From assembly GCF_024721115.1 (NCBI RefSeq), contig NZ_JAMDHK010000004.1:259015-323014 (forward strand): DNA of 64,000 nucleotides, in the 5' to 3' direction. The notes below the pieces were generated by a model. That model searched no databases and was not told the DNA's origin. It saw only the letters and a program-made list of their open reading frames with translations. The DNA is from Salipiger pentaromativorans. Lineage in GTDB: Bacteria > Pseudomonadota > Alphaproteobacteria > Rhodobacterales > Rhodobacteraceae. Positions 25,509 through 35,914 of the stretch are shown in pieces. The position numbers and the translations under genes were made by a program. Numbering within the stretch: position 1 is the stretch's first letter; the number at the start of each line of letters is the position of its first letter.

Positions 25509-26441
25509 TCAGTATCCGGCGCTGCGATCCACAAGGTAGAGCAGCGGCTCGTCGGCTTCGCCGCGGCGGATGTTCTCGGCGATGACCCGGGCGGCGCTGC
25601 CGGTCCGGGTTGCGGCCGCGATATGCGGTGTGACCGTGACGCGGGGATGCGCCCAGAACGGGTGTCCGGCGGGCAGCGGTTCCGTCCGGAAGACGTCGAG
25701 CGTCGCGTGGCCGATCTGGCCCGCGTCCAGCGCCGCGATCAGCGCCGCGTCGTCGATGAGGGGCCCGCGTCCCGGGTTCACGATGGCGGCGCCCCGGGGC
25801 AATAGTGCCAGCGTTTCGGCATCGAGCAGGTTCTGCGTGGCCGGCGTGTCGGGCAACAGCAGCACGAGGATTTCGGCACTCTTCAATGCCTTGACCAGCC
25901 CGTCTGGCCCGAATTGACAGGTGATCCCGTCAACGCTCTTGGCCCGGCGCGACCAGCCGGTGACCGGAAAGCCGAGCCCCGCCAGCGCCTCGGCGCAGGC
26001 GCGGCCCAGGATGCCCAGACCAAGCACGCTCACCGGCCGCTCGGTGGCCAGCGGCGGGACGACGGGAGCCCAGTCGTGGCCCGGGTTGACGATATGGGCA
26101 TCCATCCCGAGATGGTGCCGCAGCACATGGCCGGTGACATATTCGACCATGCCCCGGGTCAGACCTTCGTCATCCACCATCCGCGCCAGCGGCACCCGCA
26201 GCGTCGTGTTGGGAGAGATCCGTTCCACCCCGGCCCACAGGCTCAGCACCGCTTTCAGCCCGGTGTAGGGGGTGAAATCCGTCACCTGCGAATCCGGCGC
26301 ATAGACGATGTAATCGACGCCTTCGGGCGGCAGGTCGCGGCTCAGACGGTAGGACAGGCCGTGCCCGTCCAGGGCGGCGCGCAACGGCGTTTCGTAGTCG
26401 GCCCAGTCGTCGGGGCCTGCGGCAAAGAGAATGTCGATCAT
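25509..26441 (-). CDS. D-isomer-specific 2-hydroxyacid dehydrogenase, GhrA-like (glyoxylate/hydroxypyruvate reductase)
   Basis: 310 residues. The cofactor site LGLGILGRACAEALAG is at about residue 140, followed by the catalytic arginine region (NPGRGPLIDD), an acidic residue in LDVFRTEPLP and the histidine in HPRVTVTPHIAA. The short N-terminal domain is as in GhrA rather than in SerA. Its start overlaps the rodA stop by 1 nt (TGATG), so it is the last gene of the cell-shape operon. The open frame extends far upstream, but only as a shadow of rodA. Confidence 0.87.
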   Translation of the reverse strand: MIDILFAAGPDDWADYETPLRAALDGHGLSYRLSRDLPPEGVDYIVYAPDSQVTDFTPYTGLKAVLSLWAGVERISPNTTLRVPLARMVDDEGLTRGMVEYVTGHVLRHHLGMDAHIVNPGHDWAPVVPPLATERPVSVLGLGILGRACAEALAGLGFPVTGWSRRAKSVDGITCQFGPDGLVKALKSAEILVLLLPDTPATQNLLDAETLALLPRGAAIVNPGRGPLIDDAALIAALDAGQIGHATLDVFRTEPLPAGHPFWAHPRVTVTPHIAAATRTGSAARVIAENIRRGEADEPLLYLVDRSAGY

Positions 26442-27580
26442 CAGCGGGCTCTGTGGATATGGGCGCTCTGCACCAGTCCGAAGGCGATCATCAGCACCAG
26501 CATGGCCGATCCGCCATAGCTGACCAGCGGCAGCGGCACGCCGACCACCGGGGCAAGCCCCATCACCATCGACATGTTCACGGCGAAGAACAGGAAGAAG
26601 GTCAGTCCGACGCCGAGGATCAGCAGCGAGGAATAGCGGTCGCGGTTCTGCATCGCCGCGACGATGCAGAAGAGCAGGATCAGCACATAGAGCGCGAGCA
26701 GGGAAAAGCCGCCGACAAATCCGAATTCCTCGGCCAGCGTGTTGAAGATGAAATCGGTGTGTTTCTCGGGCAGGAAGTTCAGCCGCGACTGGGTGCCCTG
26801 CATGAAGCCGCGCCCGGTCCAGCCGCCCGATCCCATGGCGATCTTCGCCTGGGTGATGTGATAGCCCGCGCCCAACGGGTCCGACGACGGGTCGAGAAAA
26901 GTGTCGATGCGCTTGAACTGATACTCCTTGAGGAGTTGCCAGCTTGTCCCGCGCGACAGGAAAACGGTGTAGACCGCGCCCACACCGGCGGTGACCACCA
27001 CCGCGAAATAGGCCCAGTGCACCCCGGCGAGGAACATCATCAGCCCGCCCGCCGTCATCAGCAGGATCGCGGTGCCGAGGTCGGGCTGGGTAAGCACCAG
27101 GAAGGTGGGCGCGAGGATCAGCACAATCGGCGCCAGCACCCAAAGCGGATGCGACACGCGCTTCATGGGCAGCCAGTCGTAATAGGCCGCCAGCGCCATC
27201 ACCAGCGCGATCTTCATCACCTCCGAGGGCTGAAGCCGCATGAAGCCGATGTCGATCCAGCGCTGCGCGCCCATGCCCACGGCGCCGAACAGCTCCACCG
27301 CCACCAGCAGCAGCAGCGCCACGAGATAGATCAGCGCCGACAGGTTGCGCCACAGCCAGATCGGCACCATCGCCACCACGAACATCGCCGCGAGTCCGAG
27401 GCCGAAACGCTTCATCTGCGGCTCGGCCCAGGGGCTGAGCGACCCGCCGGCCACCGAATAGAGCATCAGGAAGCCGACGCAGGCCACCGCCGCCAGCAGG
27501 ATCACCAGCGGCCAGTTGAGGTAGAGCACCTTGCGCCAGCCCGCGGGGACCGTCTTGACCGTATATTCGAGATAGCTCAT
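26441..27580 (-). CDS. rodA: Rod-shape peptidoglycan polymerase RodA
   Basis: 379 residues with about ten hydrophobic segments, the SEDS family fold. RodA polymerises lipid II into lateral-wall glycan with PBP2. Family marks are GAQRWIDIGFMRLQPSE, the KRIDTFLDP loop, the MGSGGWTGRGFMQGTQS segment and the LPEKHTDFIF motif. It is encoded directly after its partner mrdA (4-nt overlap), as usual for elongasome operons. Confidence 0.96.
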   Translation of the reverse strand: MSYLEYTVKTVPAGWRKVLYLNWPLVILLAAVACVGFLMLYSVAGGSLSPWAEPQMKRFGLGLAAMFVVAMVPIWLWRNLSALIYLVALLLLVAVELFGAVGMGAQRWIDIGFMRLQPSEVMKIALVMALAAYYDWLPMKRVSHPLWVLAPIVLILAPTFLVLTQPDLGTAILLMTAGGLMMFLAGVHWAYFAVVVTAGVGAVYTVFLSRGTSWQLLKEYQFKRIDTFLDPSSDPLGAGYHITQAKIAMGSGGWTGRGFMQGTQSRLNFLPEKHTDFIFNTLAEEFGFVGGFSLLALYVLILLFCIVAAMQNRDRYSSLLILGVGLTFFLFFAVNMSMVMGLAPVVGVPLPLVSYGGSAMLVLMIAFGLVQSAHIHRAR

Positions 27581-29496
27581 GCGCGGCTTCCGCTATGGCC
27601 GTCGCGGGCCTGCCGTTCGCGCTCGAGCCGCTCCTGCTGGGCCTTGATGCGGCCCCGGTCGGCGGTGGGGTAGGCGTCGAGCGGCGGCGTGCCGCGATAG
27701 AGCGCCTCGAGCGTGATGTCGCGGGCGATGGGCGCGGCGACCGCCGAGCCGCCACCGCCATGCTCGACCACCACCGACACCGCGATGCGCGGCGCGTCGA
27801 AAGGGGCGAAGTTGACAAAGAGCGCATGGTCGCGCTCTTCCCAGGGCACATCCTGGTTGCGGACCACGCGGTTCAGCACCTGGCTGGTGCCGGTCTTGCC
27901 CGCCATGCGCATATCGTCCGCGATGATCCGCGAACGGTAGGCGGTGCCGCGCCGGTTGTTGGACACCGCGAACATCGCCTTGCGGATCTGGCGCAGGTTG
28001 TTCGGGTCGATGTCCAGCGGCGCGCCGGCGCCCGAGGGCGTCTCGACTCCGTTCACGCTGCGCACCAGCCGCGGGGTCACCGCGCGGCCGGTGGCGAGGC
28101 GCGCGGTCATGACCGCCTGCTGCAGCGGCGAGGTCAGCACAAAGCCCTGGCCGATCGAGGCGTTCACCGTGTCGCCGATCAGCCATTCCGCCCCGCGCTC
28201 GCGGCGCTTCCAGGCCTTGTCCGGCATCAGCCCGGCGGTCACCGCCGACATCGGCACATCGGGGGCGGTGCCGAGCCCCAGCTTGCGCCCCATGGCGGCA
28301 ATGTTCTCGATCCCCACCTTGAGCGCGAGATCGTAGTAATAGACGTCGCAGCTTTCGCGCAGGCTCTGTTCCAGGTTCACATGGCCATGGCCCGAGCGTT
28401 TCCAGCAATGGAACCGGCGCGAGCCCACTTCCATATGGCCGGGGCAATAGACCGTGTCGTCGGGGCCGATCAGCCCGGCCTCCATCGCCGCCAGCGCGGT
28501 CACCATCTTGAAGGTCGACCCGGGCGGGTAGGCGTCCTGCACGGTTTTCGAGGCCAGCGGCCGGTGATCGTTGTCTCGCAGCTCGGCGTAATCGGGCACC
28601 GAGATCCCGCGCACGAACTTGTTGGGGTCGTAGGAGGGGGCCGACGCGATGGCCAGCACGTCGCCATGCTCCAGATCCATCACCACCGCCGAGGCGCTTT
28701 CCTCGCCCAGACGCGCCTTGATGTAATCCTGCAACGCGCTGTCGAGCGTGAGTTGCAGGTCGGCGCCGGCCTTGCCCTCGCGGCGGTCGAGCTCGCGCAT
28801 GACACGGCCCACGGCGTTGACCTCGACGCGTTTGGCGCCGGCCTGGCCGCGCAGGCTGTCTTCGTATTTCGACTCGATCCCCACCTTGCCGATCTGGAAG
28901 CGCGGGATGCGCAGCACCGGCTCGGGGTCTTCGTAGCGTTCGAGATCGCGTTCCGAAACCGGGCCCACATAGCCCACCACATGGGCAAAGGTCTCGTGCC
29001 GGGGATAGACCCGGCTGAGCCCGACCTCGGGCGTCACGCCGGGCAGGGCGGGGGCGTTGACCGCGACGCGGCTGATTGCCTCCCAGCTCACCCGGTCGGC
29101 CACCGTGACCTGAAGGAAGGGCGGCGAGCTGCGCATCTCTTCGAGCGCGCGGGTGACCTCGGTCTCGTCCAGCTCGACCAGCGCCGAGAGTCGCGCGATT
29201 ACATCTTCCACATCGCCGGCATCCTCGCGCCGCATGGTGATGCGGTAGGTCGGTTCGTTTTCGGCGATCACCCGGCCCTCGCGGTCGAAGATTCGTCCGC
29301 GCGCGGGGGGGATCAGGTGAATGTTGACGCGGTTTTCCTCGGCCAGGAGGCGGAACTCGTCGGCCTGATCGACCTGCATATAGCGCATCCGCAGCGCCAG
29401 CGCGCCGGCAAAGCCAAGCTGCGCACCGCCCAGGATGAGCCCGCGGCGGGTGATCCGGCGGGTGCTTTCGGCGCTGTCGCGGGGCGTGCGTCTCAC
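27577..29496 (-). CDS. mrdA: Penicillin-binding protein 2, elongasome transpeptidase
   Basis: 639 residues. One N-terminal membrane helix follows a basic stretch (RRITRRGLILGG), then the dimerisation domain, then the transpeptidase domain. The active-site serine lies in GSTFKMV (SxxK), the second motif is SCD and the third is KTGTSQV. It cross-links side-wall peptidoglycan with RodA, under MreBCD control. It overlaps mreD and rodA by 4 nt each. Confidence 0.96.
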   Translation of the reverse strand: MRRTPRDSAESTRRITRRGLILGGAQLGFAGALALRMRYMQVDQADEFRLLAEENRVNIHLIPPARGRIFDREGRVIAENEPTYRITMRREDAGDVEDVIARLSALVELDETEVTRALEEMRSSPPFLQVTVADRVSWEAISRVAVNAPALPGVTPEVGLSRVYPRHETFAHVVGYVGPVSERDLERYEDPEPVLRIPRFQIGKVGIESKYEDSLRGQAGAKRVEVNAVGRVMRELDRREGKAGADLQLTLDSALQDYIKARLGEESASAVVMDLEHGDVLAIASAPSYDPNKFVRGISVPDYAELRDNDHRPLASKTVQDAYPPGSTFKMVTALAAMEAGLIGPDDTVYCPGHMEVGSRRFHCWKRSGHGHVNLEQSLRESCDVYYYDLALKVGIENIAAMGRKLGLGTAPDVPMSAVTAGLMPDKAWKRRERGAEWLIGDTVNASIGQGFVLTSPLQQAVMTARLATGRAVTPRLVRSVNGVETPSGAGAPLDIDPNNLRQIRKAMFAVSNNRRGTAYRSRIIADDMRMAGKTGTSQVLNRVVRNQDVPWEERDHALFVNFAPFDAPRIAVSVVVEHGGGGSAVAAPIARDITLEALYRGTPPLDAYPTADRGRIKAQQERLERERQARDGHSGSRA

Positions 29497-30032
29497 AGGC
29501 TCCTCCCGGCATGATCGAAGTCGCCCGGGGCCATGCGGCGCACCCCGAGCAGATATTGCGAGACCATCACCACAAGCGGATAGACCAGCACGGTCATGGC
29601 GTATCGCATGAGCGCAAGGAAAGACGTTCCCGTGGGCACGATCAAGAGGGCGAGCAGCAGCCTATACGCGATCGTGATCGCCAGCAGCGTGGTGGCAACG
29701 GCAATCCATTCCATGGCAAAGGTCGTCTCGCGGTCGCGCCGGTCGCGGGATTTGAGAAACTCCGCCGCCATCAGCACCAGCGCCGCCCAGAGACCGGGGG
29801 GCCGCTGGAACAGGATGTCGGCCAGCAGCATCACGCCGGCGATGCTGAGCGCGGGCACGTAATCGGGGCGGCGCAGCACCCAGGCAAAGCAGAGCGCGAC
29901 CAGCAGGTCGGGCCCGGCAAAGCGCGGCGGCATCATGTCGAGCGGCAACAGGTGATAGAACATCACCATCAGCGCGAGACCGACAAAGGCGCCGCGCATG
30001 ATCCAGATCCGGGCCGGGCGGGGCTCAGCCAT
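29493..30032 (-). CDS. mreD: Rod-shape determining protein MreD
   Basis: 179 residues, multi-pass membrane protein (about five helices), including FYHLLPLDMMPPRFAGPDLL and ALCFAWVLRRPDYVPAL, segments recurrent in alphaproteobacterial MreD. It is poorly conserved in sequence, so position between mreC and mrdA is the main support. It overlaps mreC by 8 nt at its start. Confidence 0.9.
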   Translation of the reverse strand: MAEPRPARIWIMRGAFVGLALMVMFYHLLPLDMMPPRFAGPDLLVALCFAWVLRRPDYVPALSIAGVMLLADILFQRPPGLWAALVLMAAEFLKSRDRRDRETTFAMEWIAVATTLLAITIAYRLLLALLIVPTGTSFLALMRYAMTVLVYPLVVMVSQYLLGVRRMAPGDFDHAGRSL

Positions 30033-30933
30033 CGGGCTGGTCCGTGGCCGGGGCGGTGGCCGTGCCCGGCGGCGTCTCCGGCAGGATCAGGGCCGAAGGC
30101 GCGCTCACCTGCCGGGCGCCGTGATCGCGCAGCACCCGCAGGAATTCCAGCCGTTCGTAATCGGCCGCCAGCCGCACCCGCAGCCGCCCGCCCGGATCCT
30201 CGGCCACCTGGCCGATCAGCAGGCCGGGGGGAAACACCTCGCCGTCGCCGCTCGTCACGATCCGGTCGCCGGGGCGCACCTGATCGGGGTCTTCGAGGAA
30301 ATCCACCGGCGGCGCGGCGGAATTGTCGCCGGTGACCAGCGCGCGCTGGCCCGAGGGCTGGATGATCGCGGGAATGCGGCTGGTGGCATCGGTCAGCAGG
30401 ATCACCCGCGAGGTGTTCGGCCCCACGCCCGAGATCCGCCCCACAAGCCCGATCCCGTCCATCGTGGCCCAGCCGTCGACGATGCCATCGCGCGAGCCCA
30501 CGTTGATCAGCACCGACTGCCGGAAGGGCGAACCGCTATCGGCCAGCACCACGCCGGTGATATAGGTCAGCCGCGGGTCGAGCCGCACATTGTTCAGATC
30601 GCGCAGCCGGGCGTTTTCCTGCTCAAGTTGCAACGCCGCCTCTTTCCAGGCGGTCATCTGCCGCAGCTCGCGCCGCAGCTCCTGGTTCTGGTCGTAGATG
30701 CGCTGATAGCTCTGGAAATCGCGCAGGATCCGCACGCCGCCGGTGACCGGCGCCATCGCCCAGTCGAACCCTGGCATCACCGCATCGACGATCTGCGCGC
30801 GGAAGCGTTCCACACGCGGGCTGTCGATGCGCCAGAAGATGAAGAGCCCGACGAGACACAGCACAAGAACCGCGAGAAGCAGGCGCTTCAGCGGACCGGC
30901 ATAATCCTCGGCATTCGAACCATGTTTCGCCAT
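30025..30933 (-). CDS. mreC: Rod-shape determining protein MreC
   Basis: 302 residues: one N-terminal membrane helix (LLLAVLVLCLVGLFIFW), a coiled coil (EELRRELRQM, QLEQENARLRDLN type) and a periplasmic beta domain with GVVLADSGSPFRQS and VGSRDGIVDGWA. It links cytoplasmic MreB to the periplasmic synthases. The C-terminus is a proline- and threonine-rich tail. Confidence 0.94.
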   Translation of the reverse strand: MAKHGSNAEDYAGPLKRLLLAVLVLCLVGLFIFWRIDSPRVERFRAQIVDAVMPGFDWAMAPVTGGVRILRDFQSYQRIYDQNQELRRELRQMTAWKEAALQLEQENARLRDLNNVRLDPRLTYITGVVLADSGSPFRQSVLINVGSRDGIVDGWATMDGIGLVGRISGVGPNTSRVILLTDATSRIPAIIQPSGQRALVTGDNSAAPPVDFLEDPDQVRPGDRIVTSGDGEVFPPGLLIGQVAEDPGGRLRVRLAADYERLEFLRVLRDHGARQVSAPSALILPETPPGTATAPATDQPDG

Positions 30934-30976
30934 TCAACCCCTTATAGGGCGTCGGGACCCGCTCTCAAAGCACGCG

Positions 30977-32086
<1,110 letters not shown>

Positions 32087-32163
32087 TTATAGGGCCGCTT
32101 TTCCCAGCGCGAAAGGGGCAGGACAGCGCAAATCAGCGTGAAACCGCCGCAGTGCCGCCCGGC

Positions 32164-32802
32164 TCAGCGCGGCCAGGCGGTGGGGACGCGCTCCTGGACG
32201 CGCTTGAGCTTCAGAAGCTCGATATAGTTGCCGATCTTGTGATCCTCGCCCGGGTTCACCTCGTCCGGAGAGAGCCAGTAGAGGCTGCCGACATTGCGGA
32301 AGCCCAGGAATGCCGGCGGCGCGTGGCAGACCGTGTCGTCGATCCGGCAGATGTTCATCACCCAGCCCTCGCCGGGCATCTGGCTGCGCGACTTGCAGGT
32401 CTTGGGCGAGGCGAAGGCGATGGTGGGGGTCGAGAGCGAGGCGCCGACGATCTGTGCAGAGGCCGCGCCCAGGCTGTGGCCGACGATGAATTTCGGCCGC
32501 AGCCCCTTGGCGAAGGTGTAGACGATCTGGGCGTGTTCCAGAAACCCGCCGTGCCAGAGCGTGCCGCTGTCGCCGGGCACCACCTCGAACCCGTGCCCGT
32601 CCATCGGCGTGCCGCCGAATTGCAGGTTGAAATCGAACCAGTCCGAGAGCTCGTTGGTGCCGGGGATCACCAGCGTGCCGTCCTTGAGGTAATGCGCCTG
32701 GACGCCGCGGATGTCGATCGAGGTGTGGATCCGGTCGCCAAGATCCTTGGCATAGGCATCGCGGATGTAATCCGCCGCGGTCAGGACGGGCAGTTTCGCC
32801 AT
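32164..32802 (-). CDS. Lipase class 3-like alpha/beta hydrolase
   Basis: 212 residues. The nucleophile elbow is VGHSLGAAS, the GxSxG motif of class 3 lipases. VIPGTNELSDW upstream resembles the lipase-3 oxyanion strand. DDTVCHAPP carries a candidate catalytic Asp; the third-member histidine is not clear. There is no signal peptide, so it is probably cytoplasmic. AGGAGATTTTCC precedes the start. Substrate unknown. Confidence 0.77.
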   Translation of the reverse strand: MAKLPVLTAADYIRDAYAKDLGDRIHTSIDIRGVQAHYLKDGTLVIPGTNELSDWFDFNLQFGGTPMDGHGFEVVPGDSGTLWHGGFLEHAQIVYTFAKGLRPKFIVGHSLGAASAQIVGASLSTPTIAFASPKTCKSRSQMPGEGWVMNICRIDDTVCHAPPAFLGFRNVGSLYWLSPDEVNPGEDHKIGNYIELLKLKRVQERVPTAWPR

Positions 32803-32992
32803 TGGAAAATCTCCTTGTGATCAATCAATGGGGGCAAGCATACCGGTTCTGGTCGTCCTTGGGTAGCGCTCCCTGCCGTCTGCGCGAGGCGGGGGCAGAG
32901 CGCGCGCGGGGTGGTCGTGCCAGGGTGGGAGCCTTGTTTCCGCGCCGGTCGGTGTTACGTCTTGCGCAACTTTTGAGCGAGGGAGAGACGCT

Positions 32993-33442
32993 ATGGGACT
33001 CAATGTGTACCTGTCGGGCGAGATTCACACCGACTGGCGCGACCGGATCATCGAGGGGGCGCAGGGGCTCGACCTCACCTTCTCTGCGCCGGTGACCGAT
33101 CACGCCGCCAGCGACGATTGCGGCGTGGCGATCCTCGGCGCCGAGGACAGCAAGCTCTGGCACGACCGCAAGGGCGCGATGCTCAACGCGATCCGCACCC
33201 GCAAGGGGATCGCCGATGCCGATGTTGTGGTGGTGCGCTTCGGCGACAAATACAGGCAGTGGAACGCGGCCTTCGACGCGGGCTATGCCGCCGCGCTGGG
33301 CAAATCGCTGATCATCCTGCAACCGCCGGAGCACGACCACGCGCTGAAAGAGGTCGATGCTGCCGCGCTGGCGGTGGCGCGTGAGCCCGAAGAGGTGGTG
33401 GAGATCTTCCGCTACGTGTTGACCGGCACGCTGCCCGGCTGA
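32993..33442 (+). CDS. ytoQ: YtoQ family protein
   Basis: 149 residues. The sequence matches the YtoQ family throughout: it opens LNVYLSGEIHTDWR, and the pattern AILGAEDSKLWHDRKGAM and RFGDKYRQWNAAFDAGYAAA is highly characteristic. The fold resembles nucleoside 2-deoxyribosyltransferases, but the function is not established. GAGGGAGAG stands 6 nt before ATG. The gene stands alone. Confidence 0.88.
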   Translation: MGLNVYLSGEIHTDWRDRIIEGAQGLDLTFSAPVTDHAASDDCGVAILGAEDSKLWHDRKGAMLNAIRTRKGIADADVVVVRFGDKYRQWNAAFDAGYAAALGKSLIILQPPEHDHALKEVDAAALAVAREPEEVVEIFRYVLTGTLPG

Positions 33443-33511
33443 GGCCGCGCCGGTCGGGGCGCGTTGCCCCCTCGCGCGCCGGGGCGCGCTCCCCCGACGA
33501 TGTGCCGGAAA

Positions 33512-33544
33512 GATGAAAGCAGAGCGCAGGCCCGGGCTTTCATC
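33512..33544. other. Inverted repeat between ytoQ and the GST gene
   Basis: GATGAAAGC (33512-33520) with GCTTTCATC (33536-33544). With a 15-nt loop it could fold after ytoQ. No T-run follows, so a terminator role is uncertain. The 162-nt interval also carries the dispersed element at 33552. Confidence 0.35.
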
Positions 33545-33551
33545 CTTCGCA

Positions 33552-33574
33552 GAATACTCCCGCCGGAGGCGTCC
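33552..33574. repeat. Dispersed element, copy 1 (inverted)
   Basis: Read on the minus strand it is GGACGCCTCCGGCGGGAGTATTC. A nearly identical stretch lies at 40928-40950 on the plus strand. Both are intergenic. Confidence 0.55.
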
Positions 33575-33604
33575 TCGCCCGGCGGTCCGGATGGTGACGC
33601 TAGG

Positions 33605-34303
33605 TCAGCCGCGCGGCGGAATGTTCAGTGCCGCCTGCACCGCCGGTCGGGCGAGGAACCGGTCGAGATAGGCCACGCAGCGCGGGTGCTCCTCCCAGCC
33701 GACCGCCTCCTTGGCACCGTAGAAATCGAGCGCGTTGAGCCAGGGGGCCAGCGCCATGTCGGCGATGGAATAGGGGCCCGCGATCCAGTCGCGCCCCTCG
33801 AGCACGCCTTCGATCACCCCCAGCAGCCGCCGCGTCTCGCCGAGATAGCGGTCGCGCGGGAGGGGATCCTCGACCTTGGCGCCGGCGAATTTCCAGAAGA
33901 ACCCGAGCTGACCGAACATCGGCCCCGGCCCGCCCATCTGGAACATCACCCATTGCAGGATCTCGTAGCGCTCGCGCGCGGATTCGCCGATGAAATTGCC
34001 GGTCTTCTCCGCCAGATAGACCAGGATCGCCCCGCTTTCGAACAGCCCGATGGGGGCGCCGCCGGGGCCGTTGGGGTCGATGAGCGCGGGGATCTTGCCA
34101 TTGGGGTTGAGCGAGGTGAACTCCGGGCTTTTCACATCGGCATCGGCCAGCGTCACCTTATGGGCCTCGTAGGGCAGGCCCATCTCTTCCAGCGCGGTCG
34201 AGACCTTGACGCCGTTGGGCGTGGGAAAGGAGTAAAGCTGAATGCGGTCGGGATGCGCGGCGGGCCATCGCCGGGTGATCGGAAACGCGGACAAATCGGT
34301 CAT
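33605..34303 (-). CDS. Glutathione S-transferase family protein, YghU/YfcG (Nu class)-like
   Basis: 232 residues. An N-terminal thioredoxin-like domain begins [20 protein letters not shown]; the TPN motif in place of a catalytic Tyr/Ser is typical of Nu-class proteins. Then come [13 protein letters not shown] and [13 protein letters not shown], and an all-helical C-terminal domain with [11 protein letters not shown]. Nu-class GSTs often bind two glutathiones and reduce disulfides or peroxides. AGGAGCTTTTGC precedes the start. Confidence 0.88.
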   Translation of the reverse strand: MTDLSAFPITRRWPAAHPDRIQLYSFPTPNGVKVSTALEEMGLPYEAHKVTLADADVKSPEFTSLNPNGKIPALIDPNGPGGAPIGLFESGAILVYLAEKTGNFIGESARERYEILQWVMFQMGGPGPMFGQLGFFWKFAGAKVEDPLPRDRYLGETRRLLGVIEGVLEGRDWIAGPYSIADMALAPWLNALDFYGAKEAVGWEEHPRCVAYLDRFLARPAVQAALNIPPRG

Positions 34304-34461
34304 GCAAAAGCTCCTTCGGAGGCGGGAGGGAAAGACATGGTCGATTTCCCTTTTGGTTGAGTGACATGCTGTGTCATGGGGATGTCGTGGAAACTTGCAC
34401 AGGGTGCGGAGGAGCGCAATCGCCGCCGCCCCCCACAGGCCGTAAGAGTAGGACCGGACAC

Positions 34462-34884
34462 ATGATTCAGGAATTCAAGGATTTTATCGCCAAGGGCAAT
34501 GTCATGGACATGGCCGTCGGCATCATCATCGGCGCGGCATTCACCGCGATCGTGACGTCGCTGGTGGGCGACATCATCAACCCGATCATCGCGCTTTTCA
34601 CTGGCGGCATCGACTTTACGGGCTGGTTCTACGCGCTGGACGGCGGCGATTACGCCTCGCTCGACGCCGCGAAAGAGGCGGGCGCGCCGGTCTTCGCCGT
34701 CGGCAGCTTCCTCATGGCGGTGATCAATTTCTTCATCATCGCCTTCGTGGTCTTCATGCTGGTCAAGACGGTCAACCGGGTGAAGGCCGCCGCCGAAACG
34801 CCCGAAGAGCCGGCGCCCGAAGCGGCACCGGGCCCGTCCGAACTCGACATCCTGATCGAGATCCGCGACGCGCTCAAGAAATGA
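34462..34884 (+). CDS. mscL: Large-conductance mechanosensitive channel MscL
   Basis: 140 residues. The pore-lining helix is [19 protein letters not shown] with the conserved GDIINPII end; the periplasmic loop and the second helix [16 protein letters not shown] follow. A C-terminal [14 protein letters not shown] segment precedes the terminal bundle helix. The ATG at 34462 gives the canonical MIQEFKDFI start; in-frame codons upstream are rejected. Confidence 0.96.
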   Translation: MIQEFKDFIAKGNVMDMAVGIIIGAAFTAIVTSLVGDIINPIIALFTGGIDFTGWFYALDGGDYASLDAAKEAGAPVFAVGSFLMAVINFFIIAFVVFMLVKTVNRVKAAAETPEEPAPEAAPGPSELDILIEIRDALKK

Positions 34885-34905
34885 GGCCGCAAGCCTTCTG
34901 AAGCG

Positions 34906-34932
34906 ACAGGTCCGCCCCGGGGGCGGGCCTGT
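34906..34932 (+). terminator. Terminator-like hairpin after mscL
   Basis: Twelve-bp stem (one G-T pair), ACAGGTCCGCCC with GGGCGGGCCTGT, and a 3-nt loop, 22 nt after the mscL stop. No T-run, so modest confidence. Confidence 0.5.
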
Positions 34933-35008
34933 CCGATGCCTCGGGCGCGGCTTGGTTGCGGTTGTCCGGAGGCTTCGCTATCAGGCACGGGCACGCGGAG
35001 AGGCGCCC

Positions 35009-35896
35009 ATGAGCCGTACATTGAAAATCGCCTATGGCAGCGTTGCCGTGGGCATCGCGGTCCTTGCGATCAAGGTCCTTGCCTGGTGGCTGACCGGCTC
35101 TGTCGCGCTGCTCTCGGACGCGCTGGAAAGCATCGTGAACGTGGCGACCGCGCTGGCGGCCTTGCTGGCGCTGCGCATTGCGGCCCAGCCCGCCGATGCC
35201 GATCACCCCTTTGGCCATCACAAAGCGGAATATTTCAGCGCCGTGCTCGAAGGCGTGCTGATCGTCATCGCCGCGCTGCTGATTCTGCACGAGGCCTGGT
35301 CGGCCTGGCAGGTGCCCCGCGCGATTTCCGAGCCCTGGCTGGGGCTTGGGGTGAACCTGATCGCCAGCGTGCTGAACGGGGTCTGGTGCTGGGTGCTGCT
35401 GCGCGCGGGGCGCGAGATGCGCTCGCCGGCGCTGGAAGCGGATGGCGAGCATCTGCTGACCGATGTCTATTCCTCGGTCGGGGTGACGATCGGGGTCGTG
35501 GCGGCGGTGCTGACCGGCTGGCACTGGCTCGATCCGGCGCTGGCCGCGCTGGTGGCGCTGAACATTCTGTGGTCGGGCTGGCGGGTGTTCCGCCGCTCGG
35601 TGGGCGGGCTGATGGACGAATCCGCCCCCGAGGACGAGCTGGAGCAGATGCGGGCGCTGATCTCGGCCAATGCCGAGGGCGCGGTCGAGGCGCATGACCT
35701 GCGGTCGCGCCGCGCCGGGCGGGCGGTCTTTGTCGAGTTCCATCTGGTGGTGCCGGGCGGGATGACGGTGGACGCCGCACATGACATCTGCGACCGGATC
35801 GAGGCAGCGCTCAACGATGCCTTCGACGGCAGCCGCGTCACCATTCACGTGGAGCCCGAGCACAAGGCGAAACACAGCGGAATCGTGGTGCTCTGA
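35009..35896 (+). CDS. Cation diffusion facilitator family transporter
   Basis: 295 residues, about six membrane helices and a cytoplasmic C-terminal metal-sensing domain. The start at 35009 is preceded by GGAGAGG. FGHHKAEYF marks the family. The fifth helix has HLLTD (the HxxxD half-site). In the second helix the paired half-site reads EsivN (ALESIVNV) where zinc carriers have H/DxxxD. That substitution is seen in a subgroup, so the metal is left open. It exports divalent cations by proton exchange. Confidence 0.88.
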   Translation: MSRTLKIAYGSVAVGIAVLAIKVLAWWLTGSVALLSDALESIVNVATALAALLALRIAAQPADADHPFGHHKAEYFSAVLEGVLIVIAALLILHEAWSAWQVPRAISEPWLGLGVNLIASVLNGVWCWVLLRAGREMRSPALEADGEHLLTDVYSSVGVTIGVVAAVLTGWHWLDPALAALVALNILWSGWRVFRRSVGGLMDESAPEDELEQMRALISANAEGAVEAHDLRSRRAGRAVFVEFHLVVPGGMTVDAAHDICDRIEAALNDAFDGSRVTIHVEPEHKAKHSGIVVL

Positions 35897-35914
35897 CCCG
35901 CTGGCAGTGCGGGA

